64,000 bases of DNA from Sindora glabra (Eukaryota; Streptophyta; Magnoliopsida; Fabales; Fabaceae), in NCBI GenBank assembly GCA_020226215.1, contig CM035235.1, positions 43,553,511 to 43,617,510 on the forward strand, read 5' to 3'. This document shows, in pieces, positions 50,171 to 61,162 of this stretch (position 1 is its first letter; each line of letters opens with the position of its first letter). The notes under the pieces are model-generated. The model ran no database searches. It was not told the DNA's origin and saw nothing but the letters and a program-made list of their open reading frames with translations. The position numbers and the translations under genes are program-made.

Positions 50171-51334
50171 TTTCTCTTTTTATATGGAAGGTTAAAAACA
50201 ATTGATTGTAAAAATAACATGTGATCGTTAAAAGTTAAAAGATGCCATCATAAATTCACTTATAACTGAACATTAATTGCAAGTTATCTATTTTAAGCGA
50301 GTGTATAATCATATGCGTTCATACATTTAAATTTGATAATATTATTTTATTTGTATAAAATAGTGTTAAAATCAAATATATAAATTAAAATGTTATGCTG
50401 TTTGGACATATATCTAAAATATTCTTTAAAGAATAAATACAACATTTACTCCTTCATTTATCCGGCCACTAACTATTACATTCTCTAAACTTTATAACTT
50501 GTATTAGTAGTTTCTGATTTTTATTTTTATTATAATTATTGGCCTTTCTCTTCAATTAAAATGTTAAAATAGATGAAATGAATTGCTAACCCTTATCTTG
50601 ATAATGTCAAATATATGTTATTTTTCTGCCTATTTTTTTTACTATTTATTTTAGTATTATTAGTGAAAGGAAAGATGTAAGAATAAAAAATAAGGTCTAT
50701 ACTTGTGCTAATTTTGAAAATTTGAAGTACATAATAGTTAACACTTTAAAAAATGAGGCACTAACCATTGTATTTACTCTTTTGTTTTAGATATAAAATG
50801 TTTCTCCATATTAAGTTATTTTCGTTGATAAAAAATTGAATAAAAAAGTTACTTAATTTATCTCCGTAAATAAGGTTAAGTTTGACATGGCAGCAATGAG
50901 ATATCATAACTATGACGAGAGAGAGTTTGATTGTTTGAGAAATATTCAAACAAATTTATCTTTACTGGCCTATTTGTTTTAATAAAAAAATATTTTTCAT
51001 AACAATATAGTTATAAATTATTAAAATAGTAAAAATAATTTATATATTCAATGTTAAATATAATAAATTTGGTGTAAGATAATTTCTTCTATTTTAAGAA
51101 AGAAGTTATTTTCCTCCAATACCATATCTCTAGAGATCTATTTTTTAATCATAATGTATAAAGGCACATCCTGTTAGAATTTTCCATTAGATGAGTTACT
51201 ATTAAGTAAAAATTTCAATTTAATAAAATGGATTGATTAAAATTTAATCCTATTTTGAGACATGCTTGAAGTCCTATTTAAAATTGTGATTTAATAAGGT
51301 ATGTCACATCCATATGAGTTAATGTGGCTTGGCG
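50171..51334. other. AT-rich DNA without recognised features
   Basis: Only short chance reading frames are seen. Confidence 0.5.
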
Positions 51335-51985
51335 GTTGTATAGGTCGATGGCCTAATAAGCTTTCTATAGGAAGGATTTCTAAGGTTCTCTTAGTAAGGG
51401 TTAGGGGTAAGTTCCCTCTTCACTTCTAATGAATGAATCCTACCCATTGAGCATTGCAATCCTCTCTTCACATCTAATGAATGAATCCTACCCATTGAGA
51501 GCCATTATAACATAAAAAACGATGAGGAAGACGTAACTAACAAGAGTTCGTTAGCTTCATCCATTGATCTTAGATGGATGGTTGACCAAGTATGTAAATC
51601 TACTTATTGGTATATGATATTCTAATATTTTATACATATAGTCTTGGATAATTCTTAGACATGGTACTCCTTCATTTGATATGCAAATGAACAATTTTGT
51701 AGGCTCAAGGTCCAATAAGCCTCTTTTATGGGGTGGATTATTATAGTTCTATTAATAAGAATTATGACTAGATCTCTTCTTCACTTCTAATGAATAAATT
51801 TTACCCATTAAAAGTTGCTATAATGCAATAGAGTGAAGAAGAAGACCTAACTAACACAAGTTCATTTGCTTCCACTTATCTTAAAGGATGATTCATTAGT
51901 TACATAAATTTGCTTATCAATATATGGTATTCTAATATCCACACATATAGTCTTGATTAAATCTTACACATGATATCCTTCATTA
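51335..51985 (+). repeat. Diverged tandem duplication (~365 bp) with nested repeat
   Basis: 51335-51690 and 51698-51985 repeat the same order of words: 'aataagc', 'cttcacttctaatgaat', 'cccatt', 'gacctaactaac/gacgtaactaac', 'tattctaatat', 'catatagtcttg'. Inside copy 1 a 36-bp piece ('ctcttcac..ctaatgaatg') is itself repeated at 51416-51451 and 51464-51499. Family unknown. Confidence 0.75.
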
Positions 51986-52516
51986 TATATATAAAGAAAA
52001 GAGATTTTCCTACAAAAAATATCTTTCAAAAAATTAAATAGATCCTCCGTCAGAATAAAAAGTAAGAATGAAATTTTGGAAATCTTATGTTGTATCAGTG
52101 TTAGATACTTTATATTAAGAAGTCATATATTTGAAATTTCATTAGAAGTAACATGATAAGGTTAATATAGGAAGACATGATACTTCTATCTTGTAGCTTT
52201 TGATGGGGGAAAAAGAAAGGTTTCTAAGTCCTACTTTTTAAGTTTTCGCTGCGAATCAATATAGTTTATTTTTAAAGTCTAAGTGTCTATTAACCACTTT
52301 CTTTTATATATAATATTTACGTTTCATTGCAAGGTATAATCCAAAAATGAACGAGAGTAATCATGTTTTTTCTCTTCTATTTATTTTCGAATAGGAATAA
52401 TGATGAGATAGGATTTTAGGAATTGTTTGGTTCATACAAACAATAAATTCTTATGGGAAATTAAACTTTCTTGGAAATAAATTTTCTAATCAATTTTTCA
52501 AGAAGTATTAAAAGTT
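51986..52516. other. AT-rich DNA without recognised features
   Basis: Nothing is recognised up to the target duplication of the next copia element. Confidence 0.5.
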
Positions 52517-52521
52517 GTTTG

Positions 52522-52766
52522 TAACAAATATAAATATTGTTGTAATCTTTTTGTATCTCATTCTAATAATAGATGTGTACAATATACATAAATCGGGAAG
52601 AGAACAAATTCCCAAATTTCCTATTCCTAGAATCTTTCTTGATATGCATTGATTATGATATCTACAAGATTTCCTAAATATCAATAATGAGATAACAATA
52701 AGATAATTAACATAATTAAGATGATTCTCCTAAATAATTACTATAATTAATGTGATTCTCCTAATA
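52522..52766 (-). repeat. 3' LTR of short copia (left)
   Basis: 245 bp, pairs with 56208-56462; on the minus strand it starts TATTAGGAGAATC. It is followed on the plus strand by CTCCCCTTCAAG, the complement of the polypurine tract (52767-52778). Confidence 0.92.
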
Positions 52767-52779
52767 CTCCCCTTCAAGT

Positions 52780-53650
52780 TGGTGCATGAAAATCGTGAAT
52801 GCCTAACTTGCCCAAAAGAAAGTCAAATTGTTGTTTCCCAAGAGCTTTAGTTAAGATATTTGCAAGCTAATTGTAGGTCCGTACATGCATAGTGGCAATG
52901 TTGCCAGCTTGGATTTCATCATGAATGAAATGACAATTTACCTCAATATGCTTGGTGCGTTCATAAAATACCGGATTAGCTGCGATATGAATGGCTGCTT
53001 GGCTATAACAATAGAGTTGCATAGGTTGAGTGTGTGGTACCCATAAGTCACTTAAAAAAGTTTTAAGTCATTTCAATTCACAAGTTGTAGTAGCCATAAA
53101 CCTATATTCAGCCTTTGTTGAGGAATAGGAAACTGTGGCTTGCTTTTTAGTTTTCCAGGATATAGGGGATTGGCCTAATAAAACAAAATATCCTGTTAAT
53201 GAGCATCTATTAAGAGGACAATTGGCCTAATTAGAATCACAATAAGCATATAGGTGTAAATCACTATCTGACCGAAGAAAAATCCCTTGTCCTGGATTAA
53301 CTTTCAAATATCGAACCACTCTTATTGCAGCATCCCAATGTTCTTGATGAGGACAATGCATGAATTAAGCTAGGATGTGCACAGAGTAACTAAGTTCAGG
53401 CTGAGATATGGTTAAATAGATAAGTCTTATAATGAGACGATGATATTTCTCCGAATCCTCCAAAATAGCTCCATTAGCAAGGGCTAATCCATGATTTTGC
53501 TCAAGAGGAAAGCTAGCTGGTTTAGCTCCCAATAACCCAGTTTCTGAGATAATATCCAAAGCATATTTGCATTGACACAAGAAAATTCCTTGAGGTCCTC
53601 GGGCCACCTCAAGACCTAAAAAATACTTCCAAGAGCCAAGATCTTTCATG
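52780..53650 (-). pseudogene. copia RNase H and end of reverse transcriptase, broken
   Basis: 53365-53649 reads MKDLGSWKYFLGLEVARGPQGIFLCQCKYALDI, the connection region after the polymerase. RNase H is present to the left in several frames with stops. Confidence 0.85.
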
Positions 53651-53670
53651 TAGAAACATGTGCTTAGATA

Positions 53671-54290
53671 CTACTTGAATCGTTTAATCACATCTTCATT
53701 GTTCCCTATAATGATAAGATTATCAACATATACTAGAACACCCAAAATCACATTCCTTTCATGATAAGTGAAAAGTGAGTAATTGACATGGGATTGTTTG
53801 AACCCATATTTCTTCAATGCAGTAGCAAGTTTTGCAAACCAATTTCGTGGTGCCTGCCTTAAGCCATAAAGAAACTTCTGAAGCTTGCACACTTTCTCAG
53901 GATTTGTACTAGAAAAGTTAGGAGGTAATTGCATATAAACTTCCTCATCTAGATCACCATGCAGGAAAGCATTATGAACATCCATTTGATGTAGTATCCA
54001 TGATTGAGCAACAGCAACGACTAAAAGTGTTTGAATTGTAACCATCTTTGCAATTGGTGCAAAAGTCTCATTATAATCAATTCCTACTTTTTGACTATCT
54101 CTTTGAACAACTAATCTCACCTATGACATTCCACAATCCCATCTGATTTATACTTAATCTTATACATCCATTTACAACCAATAGCTTTCTTTCCTAGTGG
54201 AAGTATTGTTAATGTCCAAGTGCCATTCTTTTCTAAAGCATCTATTTCTTCTTTCATGGCTTTGCACCATAAAGGGTCTCAAACAACGTC
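53671..54290 (-). pseudogene. copia reverse transcriptase, broken
   Basis: 149 codons are open (53671-54120): YNETFAPIAKM, QMDVHNAFLHGDL, LYGLRQAPRNWF, and YVDN where YVDD is expected, a change in the catalytic pair. The upstream part (54120-54290) continues in another frame. Confidence 0.9.
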
Positions 54291-54296
54291 TGAGAA

Positions 54297-55474
54297 TCAA
54301 GATGGCTCATGCCCAGAAGTCACTGCTGCAAGAAATTGTCTATGTTGCATAGAAAAATTACTATAAGTCACATAGTGTGTAATAGGGTATAACATACTTG
54401 AGGATTGTGATGGAGTGAGTGCCTTAGCAGTGGGGTCATTAACGCAATGCACAGTGTAACATAGATAATCTTTAAGCTTGCTTGGTGGATGACATTCTTT
54501 ATAACCTCGACCAAGGGGTTCATTTATAAGTGGTGCTAGCACAATATTCTCATATGAGGGATTTGGATTTGAACCTCCCTCTTGTACCTCCCTAATGTGT
54601 CCCTCAACTTCACTACTCCCCCTTACGCTAGGCATACTTATGCTAGATTTATTAATGAAAGGAGATCCATCATTCCATAAAGTCTGTATGGGGCATGAGA
54701 TTTATTTGCTATATAAGAGTGATCAATGAAAGGAAACTCATTTTCACAAAACACAACATCACGAGACTCAAAGTATTCCCTACTCTCCAAGTCATGAAGA
54801 TGCCATCCTTTTTTTCCATAAGGATATCCTACAAAAATGCATTTCCGACTTCTCTCACTAAACTTATCCTTTTGGCGAGGTTAATTGTGGGCATAACATA
54901 GACACCTAAAAGTGCGAATATGAGAATAAATAGGGGTCTTACCAAACAACACTTCATGAGGACTTTTAACTTTATGAAGAGTGGTAGGAGTGCGATTTAT
55001 CAAGTATCCTGCAGTAAGAATACATTCTCCCTAAAATTTAGTAGGTAGATTAGCTTGAAATTGGAGAGCTTGTGCTACATTTAAAATATGCCTATATTTT
55101 CTCTCTACACGGCCATTCTGTTGAGGGGTGTCAACCATAGAAGTTTGATGAATTACTCCATGTTCAATGAAATAGGATTTCAAGACTTTAAATTCAGCTC
55201 CATTATCACTTCTCACAATTTTCACGGACTTGTTAAATTGAGTTTTTACCATAGCACAAAAATTTTTAAGAATGTTCTAAACTTCACTCTTTTCTACCAA
55301 TAAATAAATCCACACAGCACAAGAAAAGTCATCCATAATGGTTAAAAAATAAGAAGCATCACAAGAAGAGCGAACATGATAAGCACCCCACACATCACAA
55401 TGTATTAAATCAAAGGGTTCAATGGCTTTATTTTGACTTAGAATAAAAACATCTCTTGTTTGCTTAGCTCTCAA
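54297..55474 (-). pseudogene. copia integrase and linker, broken
   Basis: Core pieces: FDLIHCDVWGAYHV and FLTIMDDFSCAVWIYLL (55277-55474); KIVRSDNGAEF and HQTSMVDTPQQNGRVERK (55031-55252). The Asp and Glu positions of the core look conserved, but stops separate the pieces. 54297-54635 is the Ser/Pro-rich linker toward the reverse transcriptase. Confidence 0.88.
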
Positions 55475-55479
55475 ACAAA

Positions 55480-56173
55480 TATCACAAACTTTCTCATGTT
55501 TATCACTAATTTGAATACCAGGAAGTAAATTAACTATTTAACTTGCAGGATGTCCCATACGCTTATGCCACATGGTAAAAGAATCAGTTCCACTTGCTTT
55601 GCACACCTGGACAAAGGTCACTGCGTGAAAATGATAGACCCTATTCTGCTGTTCACCCACACCAATCACTATCCTCAAAGTGTGATCTTGTGTTACTCAT
55701 AATTTATTAGAAAAAGTGACTACACAATTTGAGTCATATATCATTTGAGAGACAGAAATAAGGTTACACATTAAATTGGAGACATATAACACATTATTCA
55801 AGGTTAGGCCTTTCCCAAAATTTATTTTTCCTTCCTTGTCTGCAATTGCATTTCTCCCATCAAGTAGCCTAATTGGACAAGGTGAGACATCAACTATGTT
55901 TGTCAACAAACTTATATCACCTGTCATATGATTTAAAGCTCCTGTATCTAGCAACCAAGAATTTTTCATTTGCTTACCAGTGAGTTTTTCAATGGATGTA
56001 ATATTCTTGTGGCTGTTAAGAATGTTTAGTAGGGCTATCCATTGATCATTGCTTAACCCGGGAAAGGATTCATGTTCATTAGTGACTCCTCTTATCTGCA
56101 AGGCTGTTGTACTGTAAGCTTGCTGCATTTGTGCAGCATTAGCCTTTTTCATGTCTTGCCCGACCATGATCAC
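55480..56173 (-). pseudogene. copia protease with gag remnant, broken
   Basis: 55697-56173 is open for 158 codons and contains the aspartic protease motif in SWLLDTGALNHMTG. Only a short Gln/Ala-rich remnant precedes it. GAG-pre-integrase remnants follow in another frame (55480-55690). Confidence 0.85.
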
Positions 56174-56193
56174 GCAGCGGTCAGGTTACCCTG

Positions 56194-56207
56194 CTACTCT
56201 GATACCA
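56194..56207 (-). other. Primer binding site, initiator tRNA-Met
   Basis: The minus strand reads TGGTATCAGAGTAG, directly adjacent to the 5' LTR. Confidence 0.92.
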
Positions 56208-56462
56208 TAGCAAATATAATTATTGTTGTAATCTTTTTGTATCTCATTCTAATAACAGATGTGTACAATATATTTAAATCAGGAAGAGAACAAATTCCCA
56301 AATTTTTTATTCCTAAAATCTTTCCTAATATGCATTGATTATGATTGATCATAATATCTACAAGATTTCCCAAATATCAATAATGATATAATAATAAGAT
56401 AATTAACATAATTAAGATGATTCTCCTAAATAATTACTATAATTAATACGATTCTCCTAATA
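56208..56462 (-). repeat. 5' LTR of short copia (right)
   Basis: 255 bp; about 10 bp longer than its partner owing to a small duplication ('tgattatgattgatcat' area near 56338). Confidence 0.92.
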
Positions 56463-56467
56463 GTTTG

Positions 56468-57754
56468 GTTTAACATTTTTTAGAAACTAACTTCATATGT
56501 TTTGTTTGGCTCAATCCTAAATTTTCTTGGAAGTATTATCAAAATTACTAATATATCCTTCAAAATTATTATATAAAAAGTAAGAAATATCAATAAATTT
56601 TAATCTGTCTCTAGTTATTTTTTAAATTCTCTTTCTATCATAATTTAAAAAATGGAAATTTCTTATTTTTTTTAATTTTTTATAAAAATAAGTCTATATA
56701 AAAAAATTAGATGATTTTCATGTGCATGTGTATATATATTAAATTATGTTAATATAATTTAAATGAATACAAATATTAGTAAAAATAATTAAAGAAATAA
56801 ATAATTAATTCTATCAAATTTATATAAAATAGTTAAGAGAAACACTTATTTTTTATTTTTATAATTGAATCTTTTAGTAATAAATAATAAATTATATTTA
56901 GAATTAAATCTCTATTATATTTATTTTTATAATTATATGTTCAATTTGTATTCATGATATAATATTTAATGCTTATTTTATATAATTTTATATAATAACC
57001 ATTTTATTTGTTATATAATGAACAAAATAAGGATAATTTATATAATTAATATTTAAATTTATATTTTTAATCAATAAATTATATTTATTATTCAAATAGT
57101 GAGTATAAAATGTTAGTGGTCATTAGTTAAATATATGAGTTGCTTTATATTTTTATTTATAAATAACATGAAAAGTTCTTCTTAATGACTAGGTGTGGTT
57201 AAACAATTTCATATGATTTATGAAAAGTAAAACTTTCAATAAAATTTTATTTCCTTTATTTTGGTAGTTAATAACTAACTAAACCAGAATTTTCTACCCA
57301 TCGAGAAGTTGTACTTCTTGAGTCAAATGACCTTTTATAAATTAGCTTTCCCTTGCCTTATGACATGCAATGTTGAATGTAAAATAATGACTTATTCCAT
57401 GTCTCGTTATTGATAATAAAGTTTGCCTCATGCATGTGTCCCACAAGACAACAATGCTTCCAAAGACTTTTTGGAGAATTATAAAAAATTAAAAATTAAG
57501 TAATACAAATATTGAAAGCAAATACTGCAAATTCATATATAACCATTGAATAATCTTAAATATAGGCAAATAAAAATTTAAATTCAAATATAATCAACAA
57601 ATATTAAAAATTCATATTAAAATTAAGATTTTCTTGCATAATGAAATTATCTATGGTATTTTATACATATAAAATATAATAAATTCATAAATATACAATT
57701 AACTAAATAAGAAAAAAATAAAATAATAAATCTTGAGTAAAGCCAAAGTGCATG
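56468..57754. other. AT-rich DNA without recognised features
   Basis: Very AT-rich low-complexity DNA. No gene is seen. Confidence 0.5.
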
Positions 57755-57960
57755 ATTTTTGTCCCATTTCCAAAATTTGGACCTGGACAAACTTTTGCCT
57801 CATCTATCCGTGTCTATTATTCTCCATGGGGAAAATCCTCGCAGGAACCCCTAATTCAAGAAAAATTGCCGTTCCCATTTCCAAGCATGCATATATAATT
57901 AAGCTTGTAGCATAGTTTCGATATAAAGCATACTAATTTAGAGAAACATGCTTCATTATT
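57755..57960 (+). repeat. Dispersed repeat copy 2 (shared with 14.33 kb)
   Basis: See the copy at 14330-14610; words and order match, with indels. A 60-codon open frame crosses it but does not look coding. Confidence 0.55.
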
Positions 57961-58487
57961 TACATCAATTACAAAAACACAATCGTAATTTTTAATCAAG
58001 ATGAAAGTGTGTAACCAAATTATTTTCTTCAGTTATTGATTTTAAAATTATAAATTATCAAGAAAAATACACATTTCATGAATAAAGATTAAATATTTTA
58101 TACCTTTGCTTTTGACATTGGATGTTATATGTTTCCCCCTATGTTTTACTATTTAGCTCATAACAATACCATAGTATATGTCATTTTACATTGGAAATAA
58201 AACAGCAATAAATTCAAGCTGGAAAACACAACATTTTTTTTTTCTCACAAAGTTGTGACTAAGACGATAATAGGAAAGATTTGGCAGAGGCAATGCTGAG
58301 TCTTACTTTCCACCTCCCGTTGAGCATTTAGTTAAATCAATACATTAACTACTTGATTAGGCATATGACACACATGAGTCATATTTAAGATCAAAAAGTA
58401 GTTTCTATCTTTTAATATGTGTTCTACTGTTAATTTTTTTTCTTATGTTCCAAAATCAATGAATTTTAGAGGTAAAGATTGTCCAAT
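57961..58487. other. AT-rich DNA without recognised features
   Basis: Only a short similarity to 16725-16745 was noticed. Confidence 0.45.
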
Positions 58488-58569
58488 CACTACAGAAAAT
58501 CGGAGCGCTTAGCGACGGTTATAAAAGCCGTCGTTAAATATGAAAACGGCGGTCTATTAAGCGTCTATG
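58488..58569 (+). mobile_element. CACTA transposon terminus
   Basis: Starts CACTACAGAAAATCGG and continues with AGCGACGGTTATAAAAGCCGTCGTTAA-type subterminal inverted motifs (58510-58538), typical of CACTA/En-Spm ends. The element is interrupted after 82 bp by a T run. No matching opposite end is seen. Confidence 0.75.
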
Positions 58570-58900
58570 TTTTTTTTTTTTTTTTTAGACTTGTCACTTA
58601 GTGGGACACCGGCATTGCACCCCTGCTTCTCTTGCCGGATTGTGTCTCCCCATCAATTGCTTCTGTTAAAGTTACGTATGCTTTTCTGTTTTTCATGATG
58701 ATTGCCTTACTCTATAAATTAGTTCAACTAGGGCTTAGTTTAGTTAGTGATCATAATTTTCCACTAGTTAGGGATTAGCTCAGTTTGACATTGACAGGCA
58801 TTATAGTTTACCCTATGGATTAGCTCAATTAGAGATTAGATTAGTTAGGGATTTTTGGTTTGTAATTAGATTTATTTGAAGATCCATAACTAATCCCGGG
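58570..58900 (-). other. Poly(T)-bounded insert, possible retroposon; short GATTAG repeats
   Basis: A run of 17 T (58570-58586) follows the CACTA terminus. Read on the minus strand it is a poly(A) tail after '...gtgacaagtct', similar to the tail end of the SINE at 49969-50163. I see no pol III boxes upstream, so it may be a truncated SINE or another retroposon. 58735-58870 contains repeated 'ttagggattagctca'-like words. Confidence 0.35.
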
Positions 58901-59940
58901 CTTGGGCCAGATACTGCTCCACAACTACGTTGGGAACACCTTACTATACGCTTGGGATTTCTCTTCATTTCTACTTTGTAGAGATTGCGAACTTATCAAT
59001 AGCAGTGTGAAATATTTGAAACTATTGTTCCAGCCTACAGTTCTTGCCTTTACGATTGGGATCAACACTGCTGTCCCCATCGTCTCATAGTGGACGTAAA
59101 TCAAATTTATCATCAATAGTATTGCAATTTAAATAACAACTATGAACATTATCTTCAAAATGATGGTACCTGGAGAGCGAGTTTTGGGTTCATATTCCCT
59201 CGATGACGTGAAAGATTATACGCCTGTTTAATTGCCATCAACCTCTGAGGTAAATTTTTGTCCTTTTGAGTTATGTTCCTTCATACCATATTTATCAGGT
59301 GTTTAGAATTTGTTGACCAAGTGCAAGCGAGGGAATTTTACTGCCTGGCTTTGTTTTGTGAATAAAAGAACAAATTTTATTTGAAGAAAGCAAACGCTTG
59401 ACTGTCGAACAATCGGAAATGACAATGCATAATTCACAAGCTGGCATTAGTTGACATTCTTTTATTTTTAACTACTGTATTTTCATAATAATTCAACTCG
59501 ATTTTCATTAATGGATGCAATAGAATTTGCTGTTAATGTTCTGAGAGTAACAAAGGTAACTAAATTTGTTCTTGAGTTTCAAATCATTGAAGTGTTTATA
59601 GTTAATTGCAATGAAAAAAATTGATAATACTTGTAAATCACTTATGGACAGACACTAATACTCTTCTAACAAATTTGAAGCAGTGATTACCGCAAGTAAT
59701 TAAAAAAATATAAATTTATTACTGGTTTGTTACTGTCATTGTTATAAATGAATAAAATTAGTCTATTTAATTTCAATATCATAAATTATAACAAATAGAA
59801 AAAACTATTTATTAAAATATAAAATTTCATGTAAAAAATAAGTGGAGTCATAAAATTTTTTTGGATGACAAATCAAATCATATCATTTATGCATGATAAT
59901 GCAAATCAAATAATTAAAATAAGCCTATGCATTAATGATC
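58901..59940. other. Mixed DNA without recognised gene
   Basis: 58902-59090 is GC-richer, with open frames on both strands and no recognisable motif; it could be a gene fragment. The rest is AT-rich. Confidence 0.4.
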
Positions 59941-59949
59941 TCAATTGAT

Positions 59950-60500
59950 GAATAAAAATTTGCCTCGTGTCATGATGCATCATCCTACCCAATAATAAGA
60001 AAATTTATCTTTTTAAAAGATTAAAAGATGATAAATATATATAATAAGAGATATTTATCTTTAATTACCCTTGACGGCTCTATAAATAGAGAGCTCATTT
60101 ATGTCATCCATAACAACAAGTTTTTAGAAAAAGAAATATAAAACTCTCCCAAAACTCTACTGACAAAATCAAAGCATTTGATATTTTTCTCCTTAATCAA
60201 GGACACTCATTCCAAGTTGAAGATTCCAATCACAACATTTAAGTTCTTAAATTTTTCTAAGCCCAAAACCTTTCTGAAATTCAACTTTTAATAGGAGATC
60301 AAGTTCCTTCAAGCCTTGTTCAAAATCAAATTCAACCATTCAATCCAAGATTAAACTTCCTTGAAACCTTGAATTGAAACAAAGCATCCAATATCTAATC
60401 TAAGATCAAGCTTTCCAAAACCCTAATCAAAAACCGATTGGAGATATTTGTTGTATTCTTTCTCAAGAAATACAGAAATTAGAGATCGGACAAACATAAA
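59950..60500 (+). repeat. Candidate solo LTR
   Basis: A TATA box (CTATAAATAGAG, about 60080-60091) is followed by a long A/C-rich leader full of 'tcaag/ccaag/tccaa' words. It ends near TTGTATTCTTTCTCAAGAAATAC. This layout is typical of plant gypsy LTRs. No internal region or partner LTR is present. Limits are approximate. Confidence 0.45.
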
Positions 60501-60555
60501 AAATCATTAAAATCATTTGCCCTGCATTTTTTTGCCACCATAAATATTTATTGAA

Positions 60556-60905
60556 AAAATTTATGAGTACAGTAACTTTTAAAATTTTGAATTTCCTTTC
60601 AAAATTAAAGCAAATAGAGGCGGTTACAGCCATGCTAAAATTTTTGAAAAAAAAATTCAAAATACTAACGGTGAGAGTAACTGCCGCTGGTTGCATTTTT
60701 GCTGTATCCCAGCAGCTAATTAAAACAACTGCTCAATGTGATGCACACTTATCTTCTTGCCCGTTTTGTGAACTGCTGCTAAAGACGTTTAAGTTGGTCG
60801 GAACTGCCGCCAATCACCTTTATTTTTTTTTAGTGAGTGTTTCTTTACATGGAAAACAAACAAAATGGGGGTTGGGCAACACGACACACTCGGTGAATTA
60901 ATTTT
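60556..60905. repeat. Imperfect inverted repeat and GC-richer tail
   Basis: 60570-60605 and 60638-60682 are imperfect inverted copies (arms share 'attcaaaa' and '(g/t)ttactg' elements) around a 32-base loop. Open frames on both strands (116 and 77 codons) arise from this symmetry and show no family motif. GCCGC-type words recur on the right side. Confidence 0.45.
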
Positions 60906-61116
60906 AACAAAAAAAATAACATTCATCATTAATTAGGTGAGTAGAAGAAAAGTTAAACCCTACAGTCAAATTAATGTTAAGTCTTGAATATTAAATTTAA
61001 CTGATACATCACTTGATTTACCAAATGAAAAATATGGACAAAGATTCACCGCAGGCCCAGTACCTCTGTGAGGAAAAGAAATTCGGAATTAAGGATATGT
61101 TTCTTTACTATTTCTA

Positions 61117-61162
61117 ACAACAACAACAACAACAACAAGAATAGCAGTAGCAGCAGCAACAA
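61117..61162. repeat. (CAA)n / (CAG)n trinucleotide tract
   Basis: Seven or more CAA units followed by AGCAGTAGCAGCAGCAAC. A simple repeat. Confidence 0.9.

Larger units (their letters stand above)
52522..56462 (-). mobile_element. Short Ty1/copia LTR retrotransposon with deleted gag
   Basis: 3941 bp between GTTTG duplications (52517-52521 and 56463-56467), with an LTR at each end, PBS and PPT. The right LTR is the 5' LTR. Protease, integrase, reverse transcriptase and RNase H remnants follow on the minus strand. gag is almost absent: the leader runs into protease-proximal codons within about 50 bp of the PBS. That explains the short length compared with about 5 kb for typical copia elements. 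LTRs are fairly similar, so the insertion is younger than the one at 17-23 kb. Confidence 0.93.

Noticed and set aside
58902..59090. Possible membrane-protein-like fragment
   Set aside because: A hydrophobic 62-codon frame, but the opposite strand is equally open and no family was recognised.
60551..60901. 116-codon plus-strand frame
   Set aside because: Created in part by an inverted repeat that is open on both strands; no family resemblance.
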